DNA from: Raphanus sativus
Taxonomy: Eukaryota; Streptophyta; Magnoliopsida; Brassicales; Brassicaceae
Assembly: GCF_000801105.2 (NCBI RefSeq)
Contig: NC_079511.1
Coordinates: forward strand, 14,388,602-14,452,601
Length of the DNA: 64,000 nucleotides
Direction: 5' to 3'
The notes under the pieces were generated by a model, which made no database searches, had not been told where the DNA came from, and saw nothing but the letters and a program-made list of their open reading frames with translations. Positions 35,871 to 49,069 of the stretch are shown piece by piece. Numbering within the stretch: the first letter of the stretch is position 1; the number at the start of each line of letters is the position of its first letter. The position numbers and the translations under genes are program-made.

Positions 35871-37594
35871 TCTCATTCCCTTGTCTTTATCTTATAAATC
35901 TTTTGAAACAAAACTAAACTATATCTTTTGCACACAAAAGAAAAACCAAAAACTATTTTCTTTCTTTTGAATAAATTATGCAGCATACACACATTTTTGA
36001 ATAAATTATGTAGCATATACATTATATATATATATATTAAATTAAAATTTTGATGAACAGCTATTTCGTATACAAAGTTTATCATATATAAATGTGGGAT
36101 TCCGATTATGAAAATATAATATGTTTGGAGAAAAATTATAATTTATGCCAATAAAACGATTAAACATGAGTTCTTTTCTACCATTCGGTATTCATTCGAA
36201 ATATATCCTTACAATTCTGGATCCAAACAGGTTAGCAACTAAAACTTAGAAAAAGAAGAAACATCGTATGATACGGAAGATAAAAAGGAGAAAGAGCTCC
36301 TTCGACGATGGCGAAAACCAAACCATCGGAGAACCATTGACAGATCTGAAAACAAAAGTTTGGCGGCGAAACTCTTCGAGAGAAAAATTAGGTAAAATTG
36401 GGGGAAATCTATCTCTTAGAATGCTTGTTTTAGAGTCTTTCCTTAAACAGAAGTTTAAATAACAATTTAGTTATTGTATATTGTATGAAACTATTAGTAT
36501 GTATTATTGCGTTTTATTTAAATAATTTATTAATATTATCAACAAAATTTGTTTAAAAAATTTTATTGGCACTTTGTTATTTTAAAAAACGGTTTATATA
36601 TAATGAAATTAATAATTGCAATGCACTGTACTGAATATTTTTTGCCACATCTATTATATATTTAAGTTTTAAGTTTTAAGTTTTCCATACAATTTAATTC
36701 AATATATTCCCGGAAAGTAAAATAATTTCTATATTTTTTTAGAATATTTTGTAACTGAACTTGAACTTGCTATATTTTCAGAAATATGATTAATATGATT
36801 ATTCTTATCTCTAAAAAAATAGTTTCTACACTAGGTAGAGAACATACAGCTAATCCGTAAACAAATTCTACCATATAAAGACTTTTGAGTTGTCTTTAGA
36901 TTTTCTATTCGTTAAAGAATTAAATATAAAAGTAAAATATGCATTATGAAGAAATGTAGCTATCTTTAATATGCATAGCTTTTGCATACTTAAATTTTCA
37001 ATTTTAGAAATAGATTATTGATTCTACCAAAAATAGAAATAAATTGTTTAACTTTGAATTCAAATTTTTACCGTATTATTTTGTTTAAGAGATGACATTT
37101 TTTCCCTTAAAACATAACTATAAATGTTAATTTAATAAGTTTTACAACCAAAATATACCAGTATATGTATATGAGTATTTCATCAATTGTTTTTGTTTTT
37201 TATACTTTATCGATAAAACTATTTATTTTATTAAATTTGATGAATAAGAGTAGTTAAAGCAAAAGTGAGACAAAAATGTTGGACAAAGATTGTGTGTTTT
37301 TTTTTTTCTATTTCAGTACTATATCGTACAATTCCTGGAGGGAGAATTTGCCAAATGACCAAAATCTAAAGTATAATTAAGTGAATGTTATTGATTTCAC
37401 ATATTTAGGTAATTAACAACTAAGGTTCAACTCATCCGTTACACTCCTCTTTGATACAAGGTACCGGTTGCATAGAAAATACAGATGACGTCGACACATA
37501 CTTATCTGGTCCACAATTTTGGAGTCATGTTCATAACTTACGGAAACAAAAAAAAAAGCAAAACTATTATTCTATACTATCTAAATAGTTAAGA
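35871..37594. other. AT-rich upstream region of FH14 copy 1
   Basis: No gene is supported. A 64-codon plus-strand frame at 36268-36462 has no family match I recognise. The whole stretch up to about 37208 is repeated after copy 2 (62650-64000), again with only small indels. Confidence 0.45.
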
Positions 37595-37894
37595 CACTAC
37601 AAGAAAACACAATTTTAACGATGAAAATTAACGAGGAAAAAATCCTCGTAAAAGTACGTCTGATTTATGAGGAAAAAATAAATTCAACGTAAGTTCATCG
37701 TAAAATAATGACCGTAACTTTTCGTCGTCAAACAGACGTAATGTAATGTGGTTTTTATGAGGAAAAATGTTTTCCTCGTAAAGTAGATGTAAATTTAGCG
37801 TGTACTTTACAAGGAAATAGTTTACGTCTCTTTAGCGCTGATTTCTCGAGTGCACCAACTTGTTAGTTGTAAACACGTTTTTTCGTTTCGGCTA
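37595..37894 (+). mobile_element. CACTA transposon terminus running into the gap
   Basis: CACTACAAGAAAACACAATT at 37595-37614 is the terminal signature of CACTA (En/Spm) elements. It is followed by subterminal repeats on both strands built from GAGGAAAA and TCCTCGTAAA. The other end is not in view; the sequence is cut by the N run at 37895. The element could be a large CACTA of the kind common in Brassica. Confidence 0.75.
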
Positions 37895-37994
37895 NNNNNN
37901 NNNNNNNNNNNNNNNNNNNNNNNNNNNNNNNNNNNNNNNNNNNNNNNNNNNNNNNNNNNNNNNNNNNNNNNNNNNNNNNNNNNNNNNNNNNNNN
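37895..37994. other. Assembly gap of 100 N
   Basis: Exactly 100 unknown bases. This round number usually marks a scaffold gap of unknown size rather than measured sequence. Confidence 0.98.
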
Positions 37995-38369
37995 AATCTT
38001 CACTCTCTCCATCCATTGCAACCCCAAAAGAAAGAAATTGTATCTCCATTTACACAAAAGCAAAACCGGGAAAGAATCTTATGATATGCATCAAAGTATA
38101 TTCTGACTCTAACTCTAACCACACATATCCCCTCCAAAAAAATAATGATTTTTCGTACAAAATGAAAAAAAACAAAGTAGAAACTGTGCTTACTTGTCGT
38201 CAACATATAGAATCTCATCTTCTGCCAGGTGATATATAATTCTTCTTGTCCTTTGGAAGAACATAGAGATTATTTCATGCCTTCGAACTCTAAACCTCAG
38301 CTAGCGAAGCAGTTACTTCTTGTTTCTTTAGATGCTAAAGTAGCACCACCGTTCTTGAATGTAGTTTGC
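37995..38369 (-). other. Probable 3' UTR and downstream DNA of the RHIP1-like gene
   Basis: Non-coding sequence after the stop of the minus-strand gene at 38370. No transposon end is visible between the gap and this gene. Confidence 0.4.
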
Positions 38370-39750
38370 TCATAATGATGATGAAGACATTCCCGGCGGT
38401 TGTTTCAGACCTTTCTCTTCCTACAAAGAAATAAAACGTGAACTGTCTTTTATCATATGTGACTGATACGAGAGAAGTAAAGGCAACAGAAACAAGACAT
38501 TAGAAAAGCCACAAAAAAATGTTGAAACAATGGAGAGACTAACATCAATAGCATGCAATGATCTGGATCCGGGGGACATAATCCGAGAGGCTTCTGCAGC
38601 AGATGGTGATCCATTGTTCTCAGCTGAATAATGATTCACCTACAAAAGGATGAAAAAATTGGATTGACTGAGTGACTTCTTCAATGCTCCCATTATTTAT
38701 TACTATGCAGTGTGTGTTATACTGTTATGTTATATCCTAAGTTGTTATCTTACTAAGCGCTCTTGTTATTTTGCATCTACCACAGAAGGACAAGAAGAAT
38801 CATACATCTTAATTTTATCACAGAGTCAGTATATTGCATTTGCATCCACTACAGCTAAAACCGTTCAGAACAATAATCAACAATAATCAGGCATGAAGAC
38901 AGTGAACAAAGCTGTAAAGAGAGAGAAAAAAAAAACAAAGCTGTAAAGCTCGAGTAAAAAGAGTGTACCTTTGGTGAACTCAAATTGGATTGGGCGTCAT
39001 CAAAAAGAGAGGTGTAGTAGGCAGGGTCGTAGATAGAACCACCCAAGATTTCTTCAGCGGCAGCAGCACCTGAAGAACACTGCCTGTCAATAGCAGCAGC
39101 AGCAGAAGCAGGAGTTGGCGGATTCAAGAAACTGTTTCTCAAATCAGAAGAAGTGTCGACAATAGAAGCTCCCAGCCTGTAAATCTGAAACCACAAGAGA
39201 GAGGAAGAGAGCCTGACAAAGAAGCCAACCATCTCCATGGCCATCGTCAGCTTCACTGAGAATATGAAGAAGGTCCCATTCGTCTCTGCCGAAATGCTCC
39301 TGCAACAAGATCATCTTATTTGTCAATCAAAAGGCAAAGTCAAGATTAGTTCAGAGATTAGCAAGAGTGTGATTACCAAATCTCTTCGGTGAAGAGGATG
39401 AACCAGGAGACATCGAGAAGAAGAGCACAGAAGAGGAGAACGGCGTATGTGCGGCCGAGACTTTGGCTGTTGCTCTCGATAGCCACAAGCGCGAACAAGG
39501 CAATCGCTAAGTTGATGAGTAAAACGCCATTGTATAATGCGCCTAGTGATCCAATCAGCGCGCAACCAATCTGGAAAAGAAAAATAATCACGAATCGATG
39601 AACCCTAGAGTCGATTTCGAATCAATCACGAGGAGAGAGAGAGAGAGGGATGACCTGGATGTAAATAAGGAAGACGGCGAGAGATTGGAGCTTAACGTAG
39701 TCGCGTAGCCAAGGCTGTATTCGATCTCGCAAAGAAGAACCACAAAGCAT
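38370..39750 (-). CDS. RHIP1: RHIP1-like four-span membrane protein (UCP022280 family)
   Basis: Five exons join in frame: 39750-39655, 39570-39377, 39299-38969, 38639-38544 and 38420-38370, giving 255 residues. It starts MLCGSSLRDRIQPWLRDYVK. Four hydrophobic helices follow, near residues 20-45 (SLAVFLIYIQIGCALIGSLG), 50-66, 75-97 (ending at FTEEIW) and 105-135. The C-terminal half is soluble and low in complexity, with alanine runs from GCA repeats, and ends GLKQPPGMSSSSL. I recognise it as the plant protein I remember as At4g26410, RGS1-HXK1 interacting protein 1, which links glucose sensing to G-protein signalling. The symbol rests on memory. The gene looks intact. A broken copy of its second exon lies at 50551-50732. 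Confidence 0.8.
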
Positions 39751-40140
39751 CCTCAATCAATCTCGCCTCTTCATAAATAAATATCTACGAAGCTTCTGAA
39801 TCAACGGAGAGAAGAATCGACTATTTCGCGAGAATAGAAGAGTTTGTGTTGGTGGCGGGATCACATGGAATCTCAAAAGAAGAAGAAGAAATCAAAACAG
39901 GTAAAAGAATATATTCTCCACAGTCCCAGGCCAGGCCAGGCCAGGGAGATTTTAAAAAAATATCTTCAAAAATGAAAATAAAATTAAAATCAAAAGGGAC
40001 ACTGGAATAACGCTGTTTCTTCCTTCCTTCCTTCCTTTCCCTACTCTACTAGTAGTGTTTGTTTATTGAAATTCACTTCACTTCACTTCTTCTTTTATTT
40101 TAAGAATCACCAACATGTGATAGATCAAATCTATAATATG
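39751..40140. other. RHIP1-like promoter region with simple repeats
   Basis: Near 39928 the unit CCAGG/GGCCA repeats about four times. Near 40018-40038 CTTC repeats five times. CACTTCACTTC occurs around 40076-40088. These simple repeats lie 200-350 bp upstream of the start codon. Confidence 0.5.
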
Positions 40141-42540
40141 ATAGTGGTACGCAGTCTTGACTTCACTCACTGGACTTTAATCTCTTATGGGACAAATGGG
40201 TCAAAAAAAAATCTAGAACCACCTAATGATGGCTGAATATGAACCATTAGATCAGAATCCTTCACGTTATAATATGAACCGTCGGATGTGAAAGATGAAA
40301 TATTTACAACAATGTCATTAATGAATCTTTTTCCTTAGCCGTTGGATCTTATGATCTTGTTCTGATCTTGGCCATCGGATTTCACTCATTTTCTTTCTTT
40401 TATCTCTTCTTTTTTTTTTTTTTATCTCAACCACTCACATCCACACAATCTTCTTTATTTCATTATCTTATTCGACTGAGTACAACTAATATAACTCGTA
40501 CAACTAAATATGTAAAAAAATTATATAACTGATACATAAATGTTTTACACATAAAATAAACAAACAAATATTTTAATTGGTATATAATGACAAAATTTCA
40601 TCTATTTTGTCGAGGTTTTTAATGTTTTGTTAAATTATTACATTACACCTTTAGTTTTACATTATATTTTTTTACATTTTTAAAGTTTATTAACTATATT
40701 AGCCATATTATTATGATAAACAAACATTGAACATGTTTTTACAAAGATAGGATGTGAAAATATTGGTAAAACCCCCCGTTACTAGACATATAAAAATTGG
40801 TATAATCTTTTAGTATATATTAGATGAGTATTACTGGTACAATTGGTATAACTTTGACATTTCGGAAATTGACAAAACAAATTTGATACTACATATGAGA
40901 AAATAATCAAATATATCAATTGGTATGTACTTAAAAAGTTTATCTTGATGTATTTGAAGTTTTGAAAAAAAAATCATAAATTATTACACAACTTCATAAG
41001 TTTACATGATCTACCTTATACTTTTAAGGTTTGTTAACTTGTTTGTTCACATAATTTTTGGAAAACATTAATGAAATTCATTTTTACGAAATTGATAATT
41101 TCATTGTAACGGGGCAAAGTCATATAACACATAAATAAGTGGTACCACTCAGATAATCTTATTTATAATATGGTATAACTAATATTTTCGATTTTACTAC
41201 CAAAGTACAACTATGAACAAACTCGCACAACTAAAAAACTAGTACAACTATGTATAGCCGGATGTGACCTACTTCCTCCTTTTCTCACATCTCCTTTAAT
41301 TCCGAGCCACATGATCCTTTATTCTCTCATTCGGATGGGACCCATTTCCTTTTTTTCTCAACCATAGAATCATTTTCTCTTGTTTGATCATGACCATACA
41401 ATTTCTCTTATTTGGATGGATATAACTAGTATAACTCGTACAACTAAACATGTTAACAAAATAACTAATATAACTAATATAATTAATATATAAATTATAT
41501 AATTCATGTATAATATGCAACTAATGTAACTGAATCGACTAATAAATCATGTTTTACATATGAAATCCTGCTTGGATGGATTTGATGAGGACCACCGTGG
41601 ACACCACCGTCGAGCATCCTCTTCTTCGCCACGACTTCAGTCATCTTTGCCGCAAAACTCTTCTTATTCACTCTGTCTTTCTTCTTTTTTTCTTCTTCGT
41701 TGTGGCATCTTTCTTCCTCACAGTAAAGTTTTTTTTTGTTCATCGCTGGTGAGCCACTCTTACTCATCACCAACGCTCCCTTCTCTACTTCTTCAGGTGA
41801 CTCTTGTTTTTGGGAGCCATGGTTGAATACTTTTCTGGCTCAGCATCTACCTTTTTTGCCCTGAGAGCAAAAATATAAAGATGATTCTTTTCCGAAAATA
41901 GTACAACTAACATAACTAGTACAATTAATAAACAAATCATTAACCAAATTAAATATTATTGAAAATATACCATTCATGTATTTGATACATGCATGGAGGG
42001 GAAGATTAGACCAACATATCTTATTAATTCTACATCATCCTATTTTCTATCATCTTCATACACTGAAAACAAAAAAATAAATATCACCATATTATTGCAA
42101 AGTTGTACTAGTTATATATCAATTATAATGGTTATACTCAATCTATTTATACTAGTTATACTTGTTGTAGTTGTACTATTTTTACTAGTTGTACTAATCG
42201 TAGTTGTACTAGTTTGAGTTGTTCTAGTTGTATAAGTAATACTCTGCGTTCTTCTTTATCTTGAATCGTGTATATAAAAGATGAAATTTGATTATAGATG
42301 ATATATAATTAATTAAATATGACTATGGATTTATCGATTTGAGATATAAAATAGAAATTTGATGAATGGTTGAAGAAAATTTTTGATTTTATTTTAAGGT
42401 GAAAGAATGTAAATAGAGAAAAAAAAGGAAGAATAAAAAGATTAGGGTAAAAGTTAGTTCAGATTTTGGTTCTGGATCCGGGTCAGATCTGGGTTGGATA
42501 GTAATGGCATAAGTTAGTAAATATATTTAAATCCTTTGGT
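40141..42540. repeat. Intergenic with dispersed ACTAGTACAACTA words on both strands
   Basis: ATAACTAGTATAACTCGTACAACTAA-like words recur near 40485, 41205, 41425 and 41905 on the plus strand. They appear on the opposite strand as TAGTTGTACTA from about 42100 to 42240. This gives a loose inverted arrangement around a more complex core (41560-41870), whose minus-strand frame is lysine- and glutamate-rich. A large degenerate TIR transposon is possible, but I find no clear ends or target duplication. Confidence 0.35.
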
Positions 42541-42712
42541 CTTATGGTCTTTTCTCTCTATTTTTGATTTATTTTTAATTCATTTTTTAATTGAAAATAG
42601 AGGAGGTTCATTCCAGATTTTTTTTGACCTCTCTTGTCCCATTCCAGCATTTGATCCTCACTCACTCACTCCCTCTTCTTCCGTCAAACCACCTCGCTCC
42701 TCTTTCGCATCC

Positions 42713-45700
42713 ATGTCGTCTTCTGAGTCTCCTCCTCAAGAGAAAATCACCGCTCCTTATGGTTCCTGGAAGTCTCCGATCACCGCCGACGTCGTTTCCG
42801 GCGCTTCAAAGCGTCTCGGAGGCACCGCCGTCGATTCCCGCGGACGTCTCGTCTGGCTCGAGTCTCGCCCCAATGAATCCGGGTATCTTATTTCCCTACT
42901 TGATTGATTTCAGATTTTAGAAAAGAAAGAAACTAAAAACGCTAATTTGATGCTGCGATGATGGTTTGAAATTGAAGGAGAGAGGTATTGGTGATGGAAG
43001 GAGAAAAAGAAGGAGGAATTGATATAACACCAAAGGAGTTTGGAGTGAGGACTTTGACTCAGGAGTATGGAGGTGGTGCTTTCCGTGTTTCTTCATCCCA
43101 CGATCAACTTGTTGTTTTCTCCAATTACAAAGATCAGCGTCTCTACAAGCAACACTTTGCTAACAAAGGTGATTATGATTGATATAACTAACCTCTCTCC
43201 TGAGTTAGCTAGCTTGGCAAGTTTCTCATGTTTGTTTGTTCTACTTTGTTTCAGATTCATCTCCCAAGCCAATCACCCCTGATTATGGTTCACCTGCTGT
43301 TACTTATGCTGATGGTGTCTTTGATTCCCGCTTTAACCGCTTCGTTACTGTTAGGGAAGGTTCGTTCCTTCATCTCCCTCTAATGCTTAAGTTTGTCTAT
43401 TTTCCATGTAATTTATAGAACTGATCTGATTGGCTGCTGGACTTTGTAGATGGTCGCCTGGACAGATCAAACCCTATTACCACCATTGTGGAGGTCAATC
43501 TAAGTGGTGGAGACACACTTGAAGGTATCCAACTTTCTACTAGTGGATTTTAAGTAATTATTACTTGCACTGATATATATATAAAGATAGCATTCATATG
43601 GGATGTGGTTTATGTTTTTTTTTTTTGTAATACATGTGATCATTGACACTTATGAATGTATTTCTTTGTGATCCAGAACCAAAAGTTCTTGTGAGTGGCA
43701 ATGATTTTTATGCCTTTCCACGATTAGACCCCAAGTGTGAGCGTTTGGCATGGATTCAATGGACTCTCCCTAATATGCCTTGGGATAAAGCTCAGCTCTG
43801 GGTTGGCTACATTTCTGAGTCCGGGTGAGAGCTTCTTCTATATCCACTGCATATGGATTACACTTGCATATGCATCTTCAGAATTTTTATTGTTCATGCT
43901 TTTATAGTTTACACTTGCATTGTTTTATTAATCAGAGAGCTCTACCTTTTCTTTTTGCAGAACTATTGATAAACGTGTATGTGTTGCTGGTTGTGATCCC
44001 GAGTATGTGGAATCTCCCACTGAGCCCAAGTGGTCACCAAGAGGTATTTCTCTGAGTCTGAGATAAAATTATGCACAAGATCTACCATTTCCATTTGTTT
44101 CTCATAAGTTTTAGGCTAAAAGGGTCTTTGACAATAAAATGAATTATTTTTCATCTGCTCTCTTGTCCTTTTCACTTGTTGCAATCATCTTTCTTCTTCT
44201 AACCAATTAACAAAGATTGTGATTTCTATTGAGCAAAAGGATGATTAGCAATTTTCATGGTTGTGATGTGAGACTCTCTGACTTTATTTTGCAGGTGAAC
44301 TCTTTTTTGTTACTGACCGAAAGAACGGATTTTGGAATATACATAAATGGGTAAAGAAAACTTTTCCATTTGCCACTTATACATTTAGTTTTCTAGTCTG
44401 CCTAATCAGAAGATGAAATTTTGTCACAGATTGAAAGTACCAATGAGGTTGTTTCAGTATATCCTCTAGATGGTGAGTTTACAAAACCATTATGGGTTTT
44501 CGGTACAAACTCCTACGAAATAATCGAGTGCTCTGAAGAGAAGAACCTAATTGCATGTAGCTACAGGTAATACCGAGCAAACCTAAATTTCTCTGATATT
44601 CCATGTCAGATTTGATGATCCAAAAAATTGTGCTTCTGTTTGGTAACAATTTATTGTTCCTGAATACAGGCAGAAAGGAAAGTCATATCTTGGCATTTTG
44701 GATGATTCGAAGGGTTCATGTTCTCTTCTTGATATTCCTTTAACTGATTTTGATAACATTGTAATATATCCTTTTCTTTTTTCCTTTTCAAGTTTGTGTC
44801 TTTGATTCCCAATTGAATCCAAAAGTAACAGAAAAACTGTGTTTCTATTTTCAGACATTAGGTAATCAATGCCTTTATGTTGAGGGAGCATCAGCAGTTC
44901 TTCCACCATCAGTTGCCAAGGTAAAAAATGATTCACACTTTCACAGTGTATGTAGGTTTTAATTGAGGATATATTGTGTCTGATGATAGCTGTAGATTTA
45001 TAGTTTCTTCTGTTAAACAGGTAACACTGGATAAGCATAAGATGAAAGCACTCAGTTCTGAGATTGTTTGGTCTTCTTCCACCGATGTTTTAAAGTACAA
45101 GTCTTTCTTCAGCGCGCCAGATTTGATTGAATTTCCAACAGAGGTTCCTGGTCAAAACGCTTATGCTTACTTTTATCCCCCAACCAATCCGCTCTACAAT
45201 GCTAGCATAGAGGAGAAACCTCCATTGATAGTGAAGAGTCACGGTATGCAAATATACCCATTTGCATATGCTTTTAAACTTGTTTAGTTCAAACTTGATC
45301 ATCCTAATATTGCAATCAGGTATACATGCCTCTCTAATAAAAAAATTTCAACGATCTGAATCTACAGGAGGCCCTAGTGCTGAATCACGTGGATCCTTGA
45401 ACCTGATTATCCAGTACTGGACAAGCCGAGGGTGGGCATTTGTTGATGTCAATTACGGTGGAAGCACAGGTTTGTACTACAGTTGTATCATTTTTTCATT
45501 ATATTCCGCTAGAATCATACTCTATTCCATGAATGAGGAATCGCTGACCAAAATTCAAAAGGAATATGAGATAGAACGAAGAACAACATAGGTTTTGTTG
45601 CTAGAGAAGCCAGAAATTCTCTAAAACCTCACAAGGTCCCAAACCAACTCCCAAATCGCTTAACACTCCCACAAATCCACCCCTCTCTTATTTCTGATGG

Positions 45701-47043
45701 TCCAATTCAGTAATACATACATATGCTGGTGTACTCTGGTGTAACTCTTGTCGCATTCTTGTCAAAGAAGATTGTCTTGAGACGTCCTGTTTTCAGTATT
45801 CCATTCTCAGCATGTCTGCATACAAACGTTGGTCTATTGTGACAAAAATGTTACATATATTTTGAAGGTTATGGTCGAGAGTATCGGGAGCGGGTGTTAC
45901 GGAGGTGGGGGATTGTTGATGTGGATGACTGTTGTGGATGTGCTAAGTACTTGGTATGCATTTTCTTTGCCTATTTTATGTTGAAACAAAAATTCCAAAC
46001 ATGTTTGGTTTGGACAGGTATCTTCTGGAAAGGCAGATGTTAAGCGGCTCTTTATATCTGGAGGTTCTGCAGGAGGTTACACAGCTCTTACAGCATTGGC
46101 ATTAAGAGATGTCTTCAAGGCTGGAGCGTCTTTATACGGGGTGAGTACACTATATAATAATACCGTAATAGTAATTTTACACTTCTCTCTTCAAAAAACA
46201 TGGTGATTGGTGCTTGAAAACCTTATGAGCAGGTAGATAATTCATATTTTGCTTTGGCTTCTTTATAATGCAGGTGGCTGACCTTAAAATGCTGAAAGAA
46301 GGTCATAAGTTTGAATCCCGCTATATCGACAGTCTTGTTGGTGAGTCAAATGCCTCAGAAGAGCTCATTTATATATGCTTTAATTTTGTTTTGGATTAGC
46401 TGCCATAATTCTCTAGTACGTATGCAAATGTAGAAGAAGAAAAGGATTTCTATGAGAGATCACCAATCAACTTCGTCGATAGGTTCTCTTGCCCCATCAT
46501 CCTTTTCCAAGGATTGGAAGACAAGGTTTTTATATTTTCCACTCTTTGCTTCTTGTATTTTTTTCATCACTCTGTGTATGAAGAAGATTGAATTCATCAT
46601 CGTCCGGATTTTGTTCTCCATTTTGCTAAACACATCATCCCCTTGAATCCTGCTTTTGTATTTTGGGAATACGATCTGTATCGTAATGCTGAATATGTGT
46701 TGCAGATTGTAAACCCGGATCAAACTCGTAAAATCTATCAGGCACTGAAGGAAAAAGGTGTGCCTGTTGCCCTTGTCGAGTACGAAGGAGAAGAACACGG
46801 TTTTCGTAAGGTAAACAGCTTCTTTGATCACTTTTTTGCATGTACAACGAGGAGTTTTAAAGATATCGTTATAGTAATAATAATGCAAAAGCATACTTTA
46901 CAATTGGTTAACAGGCAGAGAACATCAAATACACACTGGAGCAACTAATGGTGTTCTTTGCCCGAGTCGTCGGAGGGTTCCAAGTTGCTGATGACATCAC
47001 TCCTCTGAAAATTGACAACTTCGACACTTCCAGTGATGCTTAG
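42713..47043 (+). CDS. Prolyl oligopeptidase-family (S9, acylaminoacyl-type) serine peptidase
   Basis: Eighteen exons with GT-AG introns join in frame to 682 residues: 42713-42882, 42978-43168, 43255-43359, 43450-43524, 43677-43824, 43961-44043, 44295-44350, 44430-44566, 44670-44760, 44855-44920, 45021-45243, 45368-45469, 45868-45953, 46018-46140, 46274-46340, 46434-46525, 46706-46810 and 46915-47043. The N-terminal two thirds has a beta-propeller character ([14 protein letters not shown]...). The C-terminal alpha/beta-hydrolase has the nucleophile elbow GGSAGG, the aspartate of FQGLEDK and the histidine of EEHGFR, so the triad is complete. It should cleave short or acylated peptides. I match it to what I remember as At5g36210. 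No signal peptide is seen from this ATG. The exon 16 acceptor is ambiguous among repeated AAG triplets by 3-6 bases. Confidence 0.9.
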
Positions 47044-47706
47044 GTTTGTGTGTTTTGTTCACATTTTAGTCTCAAACACAACAACAGTTCGTCTCTTTCT
47101 TTGTCTTGTTTTGTTATAATACATGGTGGTTGTTGACCATCTCTTTATCATAAACCATTCACATTCTCTTGCTTGGTGCCATCTGTTAGCCGTAACATCA
47201 CCTTTTTAAGGATACTGAATCTCTATATAAAGTCTTATAACATAGTCTCTCCCATGTGCCAAATCCATATATTCCATTCGAGTAAAATAGATACATCCCA
47301 ATCACAAAAGAAGATGCAGCACACAACTAATAATAGCCAAGGACTTGGTCAAAAGATCTTAAGAACCAGAATGATTGTTCACAACAACAGACAAAAACCT
47401 CAAATTCAGGCTGAACTGGGAAGTTCAGACAGTTTGTGATATGATCACAAGAGCAAAGGTTTGTCATGTGAGAAGCTAATGAGCTGTAACAGCTGTCCAC
47501 CTGCGAGTGAGAAGAGAAGAAACGGTTACACTAAGAAAGATAGTAAAAATAGAGAGAGGATTGTGAGTGGAAAGTTAGTTGGTTAGTTGGAGCCTTGTGG
47601 CTTGGGCTTGTTTCTCTTAGAAGATTAAAGATAGCTTTCTTTTGTACTTACCCCCTTGTACCTACCCCTGTAATCCTCTGTTCTTGATAGAAATATACTT
47701 GAGTTC
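47044..47706 (+). other. 3' UTR and intergenic, possible LTR fragment
   Basis: After the peptidase stop comes a probable 3' UTR. Between about 47480 and 47706 the text (for example TTGTACTTACCCCCTTGTAC) resembles the end of a copia-type LTR, but no partner LTR or target duplication is seen. Confidence 0.3.
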
Positions 47707-47708
47707 TA

Positions 47709-47936
47709 CTCCCTCTGTTTCTCAATAAGTGTCATTTTAGAGTTGTGCACACGGATTAAGAAATCATTAAATTTTACATATTTTTTATACAAAAACATCA
47801 TTACCCATATATTTTAACCAATAGAAAAATAAAATGTAGAATAGAGTTAATAAATTTTGCATTGAAATGCTAAAACGACACTTATTTTGCAACGAAAAAA
47901 ATCTCTACAACGACTCTTAATATGAAACAGAGGGAG
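47709..47936. mobile_element. Stowaway-like MITE
   Basis: The left end CTCCCTCTGTTTC and the right end GAAACAGAGGGAG are a perfect 13-bp inverted repeat with TA on both sides (47707-47708 and 47937-47938). Length is 228 bp, AT-rich inside and non-coding. This is canonical Stowaway. Confidence 0.9.
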
Positions 47937-48025
47937 TATCATTTTGATATAAATGCACACGTATAGCAATGATACTCTCTCAGGTATGGTAATGATTCCC
48001 AAAAACAGATTATAAAATAAATAAA

Positions 48026-48805
48026 AAGGAAAATTGTTTTTTAGGCCAAAAACCACTTACATTGTTTCACTAGACTAATTCTAAATTTATATCATTTTGT
48101 CTATAATACCCTTTTTATTTATACAAATAAATAATTTAACAAACAGAAAAATATGAAAAATAAAATAATAACTACTAATAAAATAACTATATCAAATTAG
48201 AGATATTTGTTTTCTAGTTCTAAAAAAAAAATCAAAATTTTAGATTTCGTTGTGGACATCATAGCGGGTATTCTACAAAGTGAAAAATGTGTCTACTAAG
48301 ATTATAATATGACATTTACGTAAATAATAATATGTCACTTATTTATAATAGTATTCTTAAAATGTTTGGAATACATATTTTGCGATTAATATGTCGCTCT
48401 AAAATATGTAGAACCCATAATCTATACATTACTGGGAATTTAAAATTGATACAAATTGAGCGACATGTTATCCGAAAATATGAGAATAAAATATTTAGAA
48501 ATATTTAGTTTATATATTTGAAAAGTCGATTTTCCCTTCAAATATTCAGAAATATTCAGTTTCTATATTTGGGGATTTCTGATTATTTTTTCATTTAATT
48601 TTAATTAACTTAATTATTTTTTAACGTATGATTAGTTGTAACTTATACTTTTATATTTCAAAATTAGTTTTAAATTTTATTTTTGAGGATACAATTGGTA
48701 TCTCGGGAAAAAAATTATCGTAATGGGATAATTATAAGTTGAGATTAGTGTAATGGAACAATATTACTGTTTTTGGTCTAAAAACCAATTTTTCCTTTAA
48801 AAAAT
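48026..48805. mobile_element. Probable TIR element of about 780 bp
   Basis: The left edge AAAGGAAAATTGTTTTTTAG followed by GCCAAAAACC is mirrored by a right edge TTTTTGGTCTAAAAACCAAT followed by TTTTCCTTT. The inverted match is about 30 bp with mismatches. The interior is very AT-rich and non-coding. I cannot define the target duplication, so the family is open. Confidence 0.5.
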
Positions 48806-49061
48806 GCAGTTTCTCTTGGAATTGCGTTTGCTCACATTTGTGTTGTGTGTTTGCTTTGCTGCAAATAGAAATATTCTTTATATCAAATGGAGCTAAAAGG
48901 TCTAATCCTACATAGTATAATGCAGCCAAATGTCTAAGTTGGGACTCGGTTTACAAAACTTGGAGAATCTTGTTGTTACTGCTCGTTGGCTATATGAAAG
49001 AAATGGGGAAGGCAGGACTTTTTTAGTCCATGTAGAACACTGGATTTCCTCAAGTGCCGAC

Positions 49062-49069
49062 ATTAGGAG
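49062..49069. repeat. 8-bp target-site duplication, left (ATTAGGAG)
   Basis: Repeated perfectly at 49914-49921 across the hAT element. Confidence 0.9.

Noticed and set aside
41504..41826. A possible small gene in the RHIP1-peptidase intergenic region
   Set aside because: The frame is open on both strands, is low in complexity and shows no family; it is kept only as the core of a possible transposon.
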